From Perlabentimonas sp041656735 (lineage in GTDB: Bacteria; Bacteroidota; Bacteroidia; Bacteroidales; Tenuifilaceae), in NCBI GenBank assembly GCA_041656735.1, contig JBBACY010000011.1, positions 1-64,000 on the forward strand: DNA of 64,000 bases. The letters run 5' to 3'. Both the position numbers and the translations under genes were made by a program. Positions 16,116 to 25,664 of the stretch are shown here, piece by piece. How positions within the stretch are numbered: the stretch's first letter is position 1; each line of letters opens with the position of its first letter. The notes beneath the pieces were generated by a model, which ran no database searches, was not told the DNA's origin, and saw only the letters and a list, made by a program, of their open reading frames with translations.

Positions 16116-17711
16116 ATGAAAAGAATTATTCTCATAGTTTTTACCCTTTCAATTGTTTGGGTAAGCAATCTTTACTCGCAACACGATCCTGTTATCGATA
16201 AAATTATCGAGATAGGTAAATCCGATAACCAAACTATGCAGCATCTCGATGTGCTCAGCAATCGCATTGGCGGCAGGCTTATTGGTTCCGATGCCTATGA
16301 AACCGCAACGAAATGGGCAACCAAAAAGTTTAAAGAATGGGGTATGGAGGTAATTGTTGACTCGGTTGGTTCGCTACCCGTGGGGTTTAACCGCGGTCCT
16401 TGGTTTGGCCGTATGCTTGATCAAAATGGGATGAATCTTCATTTTGCCACACCATCATACACCGTTGGAACAAAGGGAGTTCAGATTGGGCACGTTATGA
16501 TCGAACCCAAAACTAGAGCGCAGTTTGAACGAATGAAAGGAAAACTAAACGGAGCCTGGGTGCTTATCTCAGGTAAAAGTAGCGGTTGGCCCATCGATAT
16601 TTCGGAAGAAGCCAACGCCAATCGCACTAACATTATGGCTGAAAATGCAAAGATTGAAAAAAAGAATAATGTAATAAGGCAAGAAAACTGGGCTAACCGG
16701 AATACACAAAATCCGCAAAAAGAGTTACTTCCGCTAAAAGAAGAGCCAGCACTATTTTACAAAGAAATGGTTGAAGCAGGAATCTTGGGTATTATTCAGT
16801 CGGCATCTAATCCCATTGTGGCGCTTTACGATCGTAAAAACCTCGAAAATCTCACCTTCGAGAATCTTCCAAAAGTACCCGACATCAAGCTCGACGAGCA
16901 CCAGTTTACTATTATCGAGCAAATGGCAAAGGAACGGCAACGATTCTTTCTAGAATTCGATATTAGAAATCACTTTAGGTTGGGTCCAGTTCCCTACCAT
17001 AGCGTGATTGGCGTTATACCTGGCACCGAATTTCCCGATGAATACGTAATTATGGGAGGGCACCTCGATGCGTTTGATGTGGCTACCGGAGGAGTTGATA
17101 ACGGTTCGGGCGCCACCCCTGCAATGGAAGCCGCTCGCCTTATTATGAAAGCAGGAGGTAAACCAAAGCGCACAATTCTAGTTTGCCTATGGGCTGGGGA
17201 AGAATTTGGCCTGCTGGGTTCAAAAAGCTGGGTTGAACACAACGCTGATAAGCTTGATAAAATATCCAATATGTTTAATCGTGATGGGGGACCAACCGTG
17301 GCAAGTGGCATAAGCGTACCCCCTGCAATGATGGAGGATATGAAGCAAGTGTGCGAACCCATTAACCTAATTAATCCCGACTTTCCGTTTACTATTACCG
17401 AAAAGCAACCTACAAAAAAACCAACCGAACCGTGGGGTACAGATAGTGGTCCCTTTGCTGTGGCCGGAGTTCCTACACTAACTTTTGCCACCTCGGATCC
17501 AAAAGGATATGACTTTACCTATGGTGAAATATGGCATACCGAGCGCGATCTATACAATATGAGCATACCCGAATACCAAGAGCATACCTCGATTGTAACC
17601 GCAATTGTAGTGTACGGAATTGCTAATCTCAATCACCTGCTCTCGCAAGAGGGCTATTGGATAAAGGATGAGCCAATAACGAAAGGGAAAGATAAAAAAC
17701 GCAAGCGTTAA
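16116..17711 (+). CDS. Secreted M28 family metallopeptidase
   Basis: A 531-residue zinc aminopeptidase or carboxypeptidase of family M28 (carboxypeptidase Q-like). A signal peptide (1-22, LYSQ) sends it to the periplasm. An inserted PA-like region lies between about 100 and 290. The co-catalytic zinc set is visible: His316 (GGHLDAFD), Asp328 (GVDNGSGA), Glu362/Glu363 (WAGEEFG), Asp390 (NRDGGP) and His474 (IWHTERD). The C-terminus is very basic (KGKDKKRKR). Monocistronic, with a terminator shared with the convergent DUF4105 gene. It likely trims peptides; the exact substrate is unknown. Confidence 0.92.
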   Translation: MKRIILIVFTLSIVWVSNLYSQHDPVIDKIIEIGKSDNQTMQHLDVLSNRIGGRLIGSDAYETATKWATKKFKEWGMEVIVDSVGSLPVGFNRGPWFGRMLDQNGMNLHFATPSYTVGTKGVQIGHVMIEPKTRAQFERMKGKLNGAWVLISGKSSGWPIDISEEANANRTNIMAENAKIEKKNNVIRQENWANRNTQNPQKELLPLKEEPALFYKEMVEAGILGIIQSASNPIVALYDRKNLENLTFENLPKVPDIKLDEHQFTIIEQMAKERQRFFLEFDIRNHFRLGPVPYHSVIGVIPGTEFPDEYVIMGGHLDAFDVATGGVDNGSGATPAMEAARLIMKAGGKPKRTILVCLWAGEEFGLLGSKSWVEHNADKLDKISNMFNRDGGPTVASGISVPPAMMEDMKQVCEPINLINPDFPFTITEKQPTKKPTEPWGTDSGPFAVAGVPTLTFATSDPKGYDFTYGEIWHTERDLYNMSIPEYQEHTSIVTAIVVYGIANLNHLLSQEGYWIKDEPITKGKDKKRKR

Positions 17712-17734
17712 GCATAAATAGCGTAATATGCACT

Positions 17735-17777
17735 CCCCCTCATAAAAACTACTTTGTTTTTTGAGGGGGATTTTTTT
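17735..17777. terminator. Terminator between the M28 and DUF4105 genes
   Basis: CCCCCTCA (17735-17742) pairs with TGAGGGGG (17762-17769) and is followed by ATTTTTTT. It serves the plus-strand peptidase gene and may also stop the convergent gene. Confidence 0.75.
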
Positions 17778-18963
17778 ACCTGTTAAATCTGAAAATTACC
17801 GCCGAACGTACAGCCATAGCTGCTACCACAGGGAACATTGGAAAGGGAAGCGTTTGAGGTATGATGACCCAAAATAGCATAAGCAACACCATTAAAATCG
17901 AATTAATGCCAAAATAAATTCGTACTATTTTCTTCATCCCTTTTAACGACATTGTTATGGCGGCAACAAGGTGCAAAGGGTGCGCCCATATAAGGTTGAA
18001 ATTATTTGCCATCACGGTATGGTCTGATCCGAACCACTGAAAAGCTAAAACAACACCGAGCAAACCTGCGATACCAAATAAAAACCTATCGAACCAATAG
18101 TTTAACTTACTCTTCCGAAGATTAACATACGTTACGTAAAACGATAAAAGCAAAAGCAATATAAAAACCATAAGTGGGGCTTGCCTTAAACTACTACCAG
18201 ATAATGTTTTTCCCTCAAGAAGTACACTCGGTGGTTGCGATAACGGAGCAAGTATCGAGTCATTTGCAACACTCACATTTTCAAATGCTGCCATTAAATG
18301 CTCGGGCAAAAACATATACTCCCAAGGGAGCGCAGTTCTATCGGCACTCACCCCTAACAATAGGTTTATCCCCAGCCCAGCCCAGGGCATATCAACCAAG
18401 TTCGGCATTAACAATTCACGAAAACTCAAGCCCTCATCAAACGTACTATAGTCAAAATTTAGTGGCCTCGGAGTGGTTTCAACCAGAATATTACGAATGC
18501 GCGTGGCACAGTTATCAAATAGGAAGTCGTACAGATAGTACCTATTCTCGGGCAAATAGTTTATGCTTAACGAGTCGAGCAGCATTTGTTTTTCATTTAA
18601 GCTAAGATTTAATACTTGCTCATAAATTGATCGCTCTTCAAAGATATACCCTATCTCAAAATTTTTGTACGATGAAACAGCCAGAATATAGTTAAGCTTT
18701 CCCCTAACGAATTTTGGGTAAAAATCAGGGTCATTAAAATCGAATACCCCGTAATTAAAAACCCAATCGATACCATATTCTGGATCGTGAACACGAATTG
18801 CACTATGCCCAAATATCGAATACAACTCCTCGCCGCCAGAGCACGTTAACAAGCTGATCTTTGCATTTTCCGACAAGGTTACCTCTGGCAACTGAGCGCT
18901 AGCTGTTTTAACGATAGCTAAAAAAGCTAGCATAACTAAAAAAAATAGTCTTTTTGTATTCAT
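17776..18963 (-). CDS. DUF4105 membrane protein, possible lipoprotein N-acyltransferase (Lnb-like)
   Basis: A 395-residue envelope protein: signal peptide (1-23), a periplasmic DUF4105 domain (about 30-250), and four or so membrane segments (about 265-395). DUF4105 is a permuted NlpC/P60-like papain fold, and both catalytic candidates are visible: His53 (SIFGHSAIRVH) and Cys152 (FDNCATRI). From memory, a DUF4105 protein in Bacteroides was reported as Lnb, the lipoprotein N-acyltransferase that replaces the missing Lnt; I cannot verify that this is the orthologue. The many lipoproteins in this window would be natural substrates. Divergent from the aldehyde dehydrogenase gene. Confidence 0.85.
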   Translation of the reverse strand: MNTKRLFFLVMLAFLAIVKTASAQLPEVTLSENAKISLLTCSGGEELYSIFGHSAIRVHDPEYGIDWVFNYGVFDFNDPDFYPKFVRGKLNYILAVSSYKNFEIGYIFEERSIYEQVLNLSLNEKQMLLDSLSINYLPENRYYLYDFLFDNCATRIRNILVETTPRPLNFDYSTFDEGLSFRELLMPNLVDMPWAGLGINLLLGVSADRTALPWEYMFLPEHLMAAFENVSVANDSILAPLSQPPSVLLEGKTLSGSSLRQAPLMVFILLLLLSFYVTYVNLRKSKLNYWFDRFLFGIAGLLGVVLAFQWFGSDHTVMANNFNLIWAHPLHLVAAITMSLKGMKKIVRIYFGINSILMVLLMLFWVIIPQTLPFPMFPVVAAMAVRSAVIFRFNR

Positions 18964-18990
18964 ACTCTCCTGTTCATCTATTAAAAAAAA

Positions 18991-18998
18991 TAACTTTG
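18991..18998 (+). promoter_or_regulatory. -7 promoter box of the aldehyde dehydrogenase gene
   Basis: The plus strand reads TAACTTTG followed by CG, a full TAnnTTTG match, 80 bases before the ATG at 19079. Confidence 0.5.
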
Positions 18999-19078
18999 CG
19001 TAAAGTTAACTGTAATTGTAAATTTTCAAATGTTGGTTTAGTTAAAGATCTACTAAATTAGCAGTAAAACCTAATTTT

Positions 19079-20503
19079 ATGGAAAATCAAGGAGTATGCA
19101 TTGGAGGTGATTTTCGTAACCTATCCGAAACCATTGAAATAAGAAACCCCTACAATAACGAGTTGGTTGGAATATGCTCCCTAGCTGGTTCAAAAGAACT
19201 CGAAGAGGCCATAGCCAAAGCGCAAGCCTGCCAAGAAGAAATGGCTAATATGCCGTCGTTTCAACGGGCAGAGATACTTAACGGCATTGCCTCTGGTATG
19301 GAAACCGAGCGCAACGCTCTGGCAAAACTGTTGGCGATGGAGGCTGGCAAGCCGCTTAAATACGCTCTAGGCGAGGTTGACCGAGCAATTCAAACATACC
19401 GCATTGCCGCCGAGGAGTGCAAGAGACTCCCATCTGAATACATAAAACTCGACTGGACACCTGCCGGTAAAGGCAAAGAAGGAGTTGTGAAATACTTCCC
19501 AATTGGAATTGTTGCTGGCATAACGCCTTTTAACTTCCCGCTTAACCTAACATCGCATAAAATTGCCCCAGCCATAGCAGCCGGATGCCCAATAGTATTA
19601 AAGCCCGCCCGAAGTACCCCACTTTCGGCTTTAGCTATGGCTAAAATAGCCTATAACACCTCATTGCCTAAAGGAGCATTAAGCATATTGCCAATGGACA
19701 GGCAATCGGGAAACCAGCTGGTTACCGACGACAGGTTTGCCCTGCTAACTTTTACCGGATCACCAATAGTTGGCTGGAAAATGAAAGCAATGGCTGGGAA
19801 AAAGAAGGTAGTTTTAGAACTTGGAGGCAATGCTGGCGTTATTGTTACCGAAACGGCAAACCTAGAGCTAGCCATTAACAAATGTGTATCGGGTGCATTT
19901 GCTTACTCAGGCCAAGTTTGTATTCACACCCAACGCATATTTGTTCATCATAGCATTTTTAGCGTATTTGTTAAAAAGATGGTTGATAAAACCAAAGCCC
20001 TTACCATAGGTAACCCTTTAAGTGTTGAAACCGAAATCTCAGCTATGATAGATGCTGAAAATACAGAAAGGATTAGAGAGTGGGTTGATGAGGCTAAAGC
20101 GAATGGGGCTAAAATTCTCACCGGAGGGAATATTGTTGACAGTATTTATATGCCAACAATTTTAATTGATACAAAACCAAATATGAAAGTTTGTGCAAAT
20201 GAAGCATTTGGTCCAATAGTTATTGTTGAGCCATATAACACATTTTGCGATGCCATTGATGCCGTAAATAATTCTCCATTTGGATTACAGGCGGGTGTTT
20301 TTACAAATAAAATTGATGAAGAAACCATCGCGTTCAACAAGCTTAAGGTGGGGGGCGTTATTGTTAATGATGTTCCAACTTTTAGGGTAGACCATATGCC
20401 ATACGGTGGGGTTAAAGAATCGGGCATTGGGCGTGAGGGAGTTAAGTATGCAATTCACGATATGCTAGAACCCCGGATACTGGTTAGGGATAGTAGTTAC
20501 TAA
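19079..20503 (+). CDS. NAD(P)-dependent aldehyde dehydrogenase family protein
   Basis: A 474-residue cytoplasmic enzyme that oxidises an aldehyde to an acid. The nucleotide-binding stretch GITPFNFPLNLTSHK (about 144-158) precedes the catalytic pair Glu247 (VLELGGNAG) and Cys281 (SGQVCIHTQ). The spacing of 34 residues is normal. The C-terminal PYGGVKESGIGREG is typical. Family members near in length include lactaldehyde, succinate-semialdehyde and non-phosphorylating glyceraldehyde-3-phosphate dehydrogenases; the substrate cannot be fixed from sequence. Stand-alone gene. Confidence 0.92.
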   Translation: MENQGVCIGGDFRNLSETIEIRNPYNNELVGICSLAGSKELEEAIAKAQACQEEMANMPSFQRAEILNGIASGMETERNALAKLLAMEAGKPLKYALGEVDRAIQTYRIAAEECKRLPSEYIKLDWTPAGKGKEGVVKYFPIGIVAGITPFNFPLNLTSHKIAPAIAAGCPIVLKPARSTPLSALAMAKIAYNTSLPKGALSILPMDRQSGNQLVTDDRFALLTFTGSPIVGWKMKAMAGKKKVVLELGGNAGVIVTETANLELAINKCVSGAFAYSGQVCIHTQRIFVHHSIFSVFVKKMVDKTKALTIGNPLSVETEISAMIDAENTERIREWVDEAKANGAKILTGGNIVDSIYMPTILIDTKPNMKVCANEAFGPIVIVEPYNTFCDAIDAVNNSPFGLQAGVFTNKIDEETIAFNKLKVGGVIVNDVPTFRVDHMPYGGVKESGIGREGVKYAIHDMLEPRILVRDSSY

Positions 20504-20652
20504 ATACTTGTCGGCCTTATAAAACCTCTTCCACATACGAAAACCAAAAAATTGCACGATTTTTGTAATGTTTACACGAATCACACTATGTATATTTAGA
20601 TAGGGATTAGTATCTTTACACGATTTTTTTATTCATCCACGATTGTAATTAG

Positions 20653-21285
20653 ATGTTGTTAACTCTGTTGATTAAGGGCATTTTGGTAGGTTTACTAGCC
20701 TCAATCCCTCTGGGCCCAGTTGGTATTATTTGTATTCAACGAACTATAAACAAGGGTAAGTTAAGCGGTTTCCTTAGCGGAATTGGTGCAGCAAGCGCCG
20801 ACACAATTTTTGCAGCCATTGCTGGCTTTAGCTTAACTTTTATTATTAGCTATATAGAAGAGAAACAGATTATATTTCAGGCAATTGGTGGAGTCGTTGT
20901 TCTGCTTTTAGGAATCAAAATTTTTTATACAAACCCGATAAAGCAACTTCGTCGACACAAACGCAAAAAAAATAATTTGCTCGAAGACTACCTCTCTGTT
21001 CTACTAGTAACCATTACCAATCCGCTGGCTATTTTTCTGTTCATAGCCCTATTCGCCTCGCTCGGAATTGTATCAGAAGGTGCTGGCATCACCTCATCGC
21101 TTGTGGCTACAGGTGGCGTTTTTATTGGCGCTGCCACTTGGTGGTACATACTTATCACCCTTGTAGATATTTTTAGGGCCAAATTTAGGCTAAAACAACT
21201 TTGGTGGATAAATAAAATATCAGGAGCACTAATTTTCGGCCTCGGCGCAGTTGCTTTAATTGGAATAGTTCGCATATTCCTTTAG
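20653..21285 (+). CDS. LysE family translocator
   Basis: A 210-residue inner-membrane protein with about six hydrophobic segments. It opens with GILVGLLASIPLGPVGIICIQRT, the family's N-terminal signature, and has a charged cytoplasmic loop near residue 100 (RRHKRKKNN) between the two halves. The LysE/RhtB/ArgO family exports amino acids or related small molecules by proton motive force. The cargo is unknown. No operon partner; a near-match promoter box (TATCTTTA) lies about 40 bases upstream and is not listed. Confidence 0.88.
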   Translation: MLLTLLIKGILVGLLASIPLGPVGIICIQRTINKGKLSGFLSGIGAASADTIFAAIAGFSLTFIISYIEEKQIIFQAIGGVVVLLLGIKIFYTNPIKQLRRHKRKKNNLLEDYLSVLLVTITNPLAIFLFIALFASLGIVSEGAGITSSLVATGGVFIGAATWWYILITLVDIFRAKFRLKQLWWINKISGALIFGLGAVALIGIVRIFL

Positions 21286-21658
21286 CATACTTTACTCATT
21301 CGCACGCTCCTCATTATTCCCTATGGTTAATGCACCATTTCCATCCAACCAGTATTAAAACGTTTCCCATAGAGAAATTAGTGGGTGTGTGTTAGGTATC
21401 AATAGCACTGTATTTACGATGGCTTGAAAATAGAACCCTTGGGTTACAACCTTGAAAACGGAAAGTTTTACTGGAAACAATTGAACGTTTCGTGAAACAT
21501 AGCATCTTAACCTGAACATTCTGTTATCTAAAACAGCCTTTCCTATTACAAAAATCGTATGAAACAATTATAACTCGACTAATCAGCACCTAAATCACTT
21601 TGGTGTGGTGCTATAAGGTAGCAGTAAATTTATGTGCCAAGCAACAGCTGGTACAAAC
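21286..21658. other. Gene-free stretch between the LysE and PpiD-like genes
   Basis: No coding region is supported. A 70-codon minus-strand frame at 21355-21567 shows no start context, motif or protein-like composition. A 13-base string at 21299-21311 recurs at positions 8-20 of the window. A short hairpin (AGCACC with GGTGCT) lies at 21585-21612. Confidence 0.4.
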
Positions 21659-21689
21659 AAAAAAGGCGCCTATTATAAGCACCTTTTTT
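21659..21689 (-). terminator. Terminator of the PpiD-like gene
   Basis: Stem AAAAAAGGCGC with GCACCTTTTTT (one wobble pair) lies 25 bases after the stop codon on the minus strand, with a T-run on both strands. Confidence 0.75.
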
Positions 21690-21713
21690 GTAAATATTTT
21701 GACTTGATTCTAT

Positions 21714-23825
21714 CTAAAAGAATTTCGAACGTCTATCAACTATTTTAGCTTCCTCTTTAAGCGCTTCAAACGATTCTCTCACAGCTCTCTGCTGATATGT
21801 AGCAAGTAAGCGCTGTGCCTCAGCAGCTCTATCAATTTCTTGCTCATTGGTTGCATTTACAGTTAAAGCAAATACTCCTGCATTCCCTTCAATCGGACCA
21901 ACCATTTTACCTTCGGCCACGGAAGTTGCAGCAGCAATTACAGCGGGCTCAAAACCAACCGCAGGCAAAGAGAACGATGAAAAAGAGATACTAGGAGCCT
22001 CTTGCACTTCCAAAGATAACTTGCTGGCAAGATCGCTTATTGTTGATCCGCTCTCCATTGCCTTACTAAATTTATCCTTTAGCATTTGGCTCTTTTTCTG
22101 CTTTAACACCTGACTTTTCACATCTTGCTGAACTTGCGCTAAGGGTGCGTAACCTTCCTCGCGAACCTCCTTAAGAGCAGCAACAACAAAGTTATCACCA
22201 AATTCAAAAACAGTAGATACGGAATTAACTCCTTCTTTATAAGCCCAACGTATCATCTCACGCGGATTCTCTAGTCCAGCAATACGCTTATCGCTTTCTC
22301 TGAGGTTTGATGCTAGTCGCTTGTTAAGTTTTTGCTCAGCAACGGCTGCATTGAACTTCTCATAGGTATTATTTAACCCTGCGAACTCACTAGCTTTCTG
22401 ATAAACATCCTGATAAGTTTTTGAACTAGGTATAACATTACGAACCAGCAAGGCAACCTGTGCCTTCTTCGTAAGTTTTCCTTTCTCTAAAATCTCAATA
22501 ATATGAAACCCAAACTGCGATTCAACTAGCACTATATCTCCTTTTGCTCCGTTAAAGCAGGCATCGTTAAAAGGCTGAACCATTGCTCCCTCAGGAAACC
22601 ATCCTAAATCACCGCCTTGAACTGCTGAGCCTGGATCTTCTGAAAAATCGGTGGCCAACTTGGCAAAACGTCCTCGGTTCTGCTTAGCAACTTGCAATAA
22701 GCTATCAGCCTTTGTCTTTACAGCATCATACTCTTCTTGCGATTGAACATTTGAACTAAGTAGAATGTGACGAGCCTTAACCGAATCGGGCAGAAAGTCA
22801 ACATTAACCAACCGAGCCATAGTATATGATTCGCCATCGAATATTGGCCCAAAAGTATCATCTACCTTAGCATCGAATGCCCAGGTGTCAATAGCCTCAT
22901 TAGCTAGCTCTCCCTTTTTGAAAAACTTGCCATCGTAAGGTATATCAGAGTTTAGGTTTGTAAACTGAGCAGCATCGATTGCTTCTTTAAAGTCTTTCTG
23001 AATTTCGTTAATCCACTCTTCGGCTAATTTAAAGTCACTGGGGGCTGGGGTAATTGGAAACACAATGTACTCAACATCTCTAGAGGCCGATTGCTTATAT
23101 TTCTCGATATTACTTTTATAGTAACTGTTCATATCTTTTGAAGAAATAGAAACTAGCGAATCATTTATGGACGTGTAGCGATCAACAATAAAACTAACAT
23201 CGGCACGTAAACTGCGTTCTGTGGCCGAGCGCTGTGCTTGCATATCGGTAACATACAACCCTTTTGTAATCAAATTGTTGTACTTAGTGAAAAGTCTGTC
23301 CTTAACAATAATATCCTCAAGGTATAGCCAAATACTGCGCTGAAACCCCGATGGGTCGGCGTCCAAGTTACGCAAGAACTGGTCTATCATAGCAACATCG
23401 ACCTCGCCAGTTTGAGGGTTGCCAAATTCTTGCCTGACAATTGGATGAAGGTTGTTACCTTGCACCATATCAAACAGCTCATCAGCAGATACTGCAATCC
23501 CTAAGCTTTTAAAACGAGGGGCAAGTATATACTCTTGTATTAGCTGATTCCAAACCTCTTCGCGAATGTTTTCAGTGGTTTGCTCATCAAGAGCATTAAC
23601 CCTACGCGATACCTTATTAAGCTCGCTTACGTTATCAACACGCTGCTGATAAACTTGGTAAGGGATTGATTTTCCTGATATTTCAGCTATTTCAAACTGA
23701 TTGTTATTAAAAAGTGAACCACCCGATCCGAATAGGTCACCAAGTATAAATGCTAACAATGCAAGTCCGATTACAACTGCAACAAGCGTTCCAGCACGAT
23801 TTCTGAGTTTCTCTAGTGTAGCCAT
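21714..23825 (-). CDS. PpiD/SurA-like periplasmic peptidylprolyl isomerase
   Basis: A 703-residue chaperone anchored in the inner membrane by one segment (about 12-30, VAVVIGLALLAFILGDLF). A SurA N-like region (about 40-230) precedes a parvulin domain (about 345-455) that carries ARHILLSS, the GGDLGWFPEG turn and FGFHIIEI. A second, degenerate isomerase-like region and a helical C-terminus follow. It probably helps fold outer-membrane and secreted proteins in the periplasm. It is last in the mfd-coaX-lptC gene string but separated from the CNNM gene by 293 bases, so it may have its own promoter. Confidence 0.92.
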   Translation of the reverse strand: MATLEKLRNRAGTLVAVVIGLALLAFILGDLFGSGGSLFNNNQFEIAEISGKSIPYQVYQQRVDNVSELNKVSRRVNALDEQTTENIREEVWNQLIQEYILAPRFKSLGIAVSADELFDMVQGNNLHPIVRQEFGNPQTGEVDVAMIDQFLRNLDADPSGFQRSIWLYLEDIIVKDRLFTKYNNLITKGLYVTDMQAQRSATERSLRADVSFIVDRYTSINDSLVSISSKDMNSYYKSNIEKYKQSASRDVEYIVFPITPAPSDFKLAEEWINEIQKDFKEAIDAAQFTNLNSDIPYDGKFFKKGELANEAIDTWAFDAKVDDTFGPIFDGESYTMARLVNVDFLPDSVKARHILLSSNVQSQEEYDAVKTKADSLLQVAKQNRGRFAKLATDFSEDPGSAVQGGDLGWFPEGAMVQPFNDACFNGAKGDIVLVESQFGFHIIEILEKGKLTKKAQVALLVRNVIPSSKTYQDVYQKASEFAGLNNTYEKFNAAVAEQKLNKRLASNLRESDKRIAGLENPREMIRWAYKEGVNSVSTVFEFGDNFVVAALKEVREEGYAPLAQVQQDVKSQVLKQKKSQMLKDKFSKAMESGSTISDLASKLSLEVQEAPSISFSSFSLPAVGFEPAVIAAATSVAEGKMVGPIEGNAGVFALTVNATNEQEIDRAAEAQRLLATYQQRAVRESFEALKEEAKIVDRRSKFF

Positions 23826-23868
23826 TGAAAATTAATATTAGTTCAAGATTTGCCTTTTTTTAAGGCTA

Positions 23869-23876
23869 CGAATATA
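23869..23876 (-). promoter_or_regulatory. Possible -7 box of the PpiD-like gene
   Basis: The minus strand reads TATATTCG, one base off TAnnTTTG, 43 bases before the ATG at 23825. The rest of the 293-base gap to 24118 holds no gene that I can support. Confidence 0.3.
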
Positions 23877-24097
23877 GCTATTTTACTCTATTGCATAAAG
23901 AGATAGTTGACTTTTTATGTCGAAAAGTGGAAAAACGTTTACTTCTTTCGAATTAAACTGCAAATTGGTGTAATTTAGTGCTGTTTTGTAAAAAAAATGT
24001 GGGTTGGCAAGTTCAAACCATCCATTTATAATTTCCTTGAAAAGGATGCGAGCAAGAAAAGCTTTACACTAAACTTAAATTTAGGTCGTTATTTAGA

Positions 24098-24123
24098 AGT
24101 AGCAAGAAAAAATGATTGCTACT
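24098..24123 (-). terminator. Weak hairpin at the end of the CNNM/CorC gene
   Basis: AGTAGCAA pairs with TTGCTACT across a ten-base loop and overlaps the stop codon at 24119. The T-tract is poor, so termination would be partial. Confidence 0.35.
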
Positions 24124-25387
24124 CTTTGGAGTGAATGGTAAAATGAATTAAATCAATGCGATTCCTATCCATTTTGGTAACCTTTATTTTAAAGGAATCT
24201 ATCACAAACTGTTCCTGAGGCTTTGGGATGCTCATATAGTTTGAAATAATGAACCCAGCCAATGTATCGTACTCTTCCGACTCGGGGATATGAAAATTAT
24301 ACTTATCATTCAGGTAGTCTATTTCAAGCCTTCCGCTCAAAATAAACTCATCGTCGGAAAGTTGTTTTTCAACAAACTCGCTTGAATCATGCTCATCGTC
24401 AATCTCACCGAATATTTCCTCAATAATATCCTCAATTGTAACCAAGCCAGCCGTACCTCCAAACTCATCAACAACAATTGCCAAACTTTTTTGCTCTTTT
24501 ATAAAAGAGGTTAGCAGCTGGTGTGCTTGCATTGTTTCAGGCACAAAGTCGACCTTTAGCAGTTTCGCCTTTACGCTCTGTGGTTTTTTAAACATCTCTT
24601 TAGAATTAACGTAGCCAATAATATTGTCTACGTTCCCTTCGTAAATAGGTATTCTAGAGTAGTTTGTTTCGATAAATTTTTCAGTGAGTTCGGCTATGGT
24701 GCTGTGCACATCAATTGCCTCAATATCGGTGCGTGGTAACATGCAATCGCGCACTTTTACCTCAGAAAAATCCAGCGCATTCTGAAACATTTTAATATCA
24801 TGCTCTTGCTTATGCTCATTGCCTTCGGCGTTTTGTGCCTCTCCCACAAAATGGTTTAAATCAATCTTTTCGAAAATCTTATTCTCATCACCAAGTTTAA
24901 TCTCGTACCTAAAAATGCGCCTAATAATGCCAAGCGATATGCTTGTTGAGAACCTGCTTATGGGATAAAAAACAATATAGAAAAACAGCATAGGAAGCGC
25001 AAAGAAATTTAGGAATACGTTGGGATGCATCCTAAAGATTGACTTAGGCAAAAACTCGGCCGTTACCAGAATAACTATCGTTGAGAGTATGGTTTGAACC
25101 AGAAGCAAACCCATCTCATATTGAAAATAACGTGATAAAAAGGGTTCAAGCAGCTTTGCCATAGACAAGCCATAAACAACAAGCGCAATGCTATTGCCTA
25201 CAAGTAAGGTGGCGATGTACTGATTCGGGTTTTTTGTGAATATTTGTACAATACGTGAAGAGAAAGTCCCCTGTTTCCTGTCAAGCTCAATGCGCAGTTT
25301 ATTAGAAGAAACGAAGGCTATCTCCATTCCGGAAAAAAGTGCTGAAAAGAGTAATGATAAACCAATTATAACCAGGTTATAATCCAT
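24119..25387 (-). CDS. CNNM/CorC family membrane transporter-like protein
   Basis: A 422-residue paralogue of GldE: DUF21 membrane domain (about 1-190, with ALFSGMEIAFVSSN), CBS pair (about 210-325, DIEAIDVHSTI and VVDEFGGTAGLVTIEDI), and C-terminal CorC domain (about 340-420). The family is linked to magnesium or cobalt efflux and was once called hemolysin-like. It follows a 63-residue membrane protein by 14 bases, in the lptC operon. Role in this organism is unknown; the link with envelope genes is by position only. Confidence 0.9.
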   Translation of the reverse strand: MDYNLVIIGLSLLFSALFSGMEIAFVSSNKLRIELDRKQGTFSSRIVQIFTKNPNQYIATLLVGNSIALVVYGLSMAKLLEPFLSRYFQYEMGLLLVQTILSTIVILVTAEFLPKSIFRMHPNVFLNFFALPMLFFYIVFYPISRFSTSISLGIIRRIFRYEIKLGDENKIFEKIDLNHFVGEAQNAEGNEHKQEHDIKMFQNALDFSEVKVRDCMLPRTDIEAIDVHSTIAELTEKFIETNYSRIPIYEGNVDNIIGYVNSKEMFKKPQSVKAKLLKVDFVPETMQAHQLLTSFIKEQKSLAIVVDEFGGTAGLVTIEDIIEEIFGEIDDEHDSSEFVEKQLSDDEFILSGRLEIDYLNDKYNFHIPESEEYDTLAGFIISNYMSIPKPQEQFVIDSFKIKVTKMDRNRIDLIHFTIHSKE

Positions 25388-25401
25388 CGAAGCTAAGTCA
25401 G

Positions 25402-25593
25402 TTATTTATTATTCGATAAAGATTTTCGTCGGAATCGCCTAAGTAAAAACATACCAAGTGCCACAACCGATAAAATGTAGAATATGTAGCTGTTCTCAAT
25501 TCCAAACTTACTAGTTGAATTAATGGCCAGTACCAAACAGGCTACGGCTAAAACCAACCAAATTATTTCTAGAACTTTTGGTAACGCTTTCAT
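25402..25593 (-). CDS. Small two-segment membrane protein, function unknown
   Basis: A 63-residue protein with two hydrophobic segments (about 8-24 and 34-51) and a basic tail (RRFRRKSLSNNK), so the C-terminus is probably cytoplasmic. It lies between lptC (71-base gap) and the CNNM gene (14-base gap) on the same strand. I do not recognise a named family. Clean start, operon position and membrane-like composition argue for a real gene. Confidence 0.75.
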   Translation of the reverse strand: MKALPKVLEIIWLVLAVACLVLAINSTSKFGIENSYIFYILSVVALGMFLLRRFRRKSLSNNK

Positions 25594-25664
25594 AAAAATA
25601 CAATTTTAATGTTCGATATAAAGATAGTTGAAATTTTACAAAAAAATCAACTTGTTTTAACTTA

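Noticed and set aside
21355..21567. 70-codon minus-strand open frame in the gap before the PpiD-like gene
   Set aside because: No promoter, motif or convincing start; composition does not look like a protein and nothing places it in an operon.
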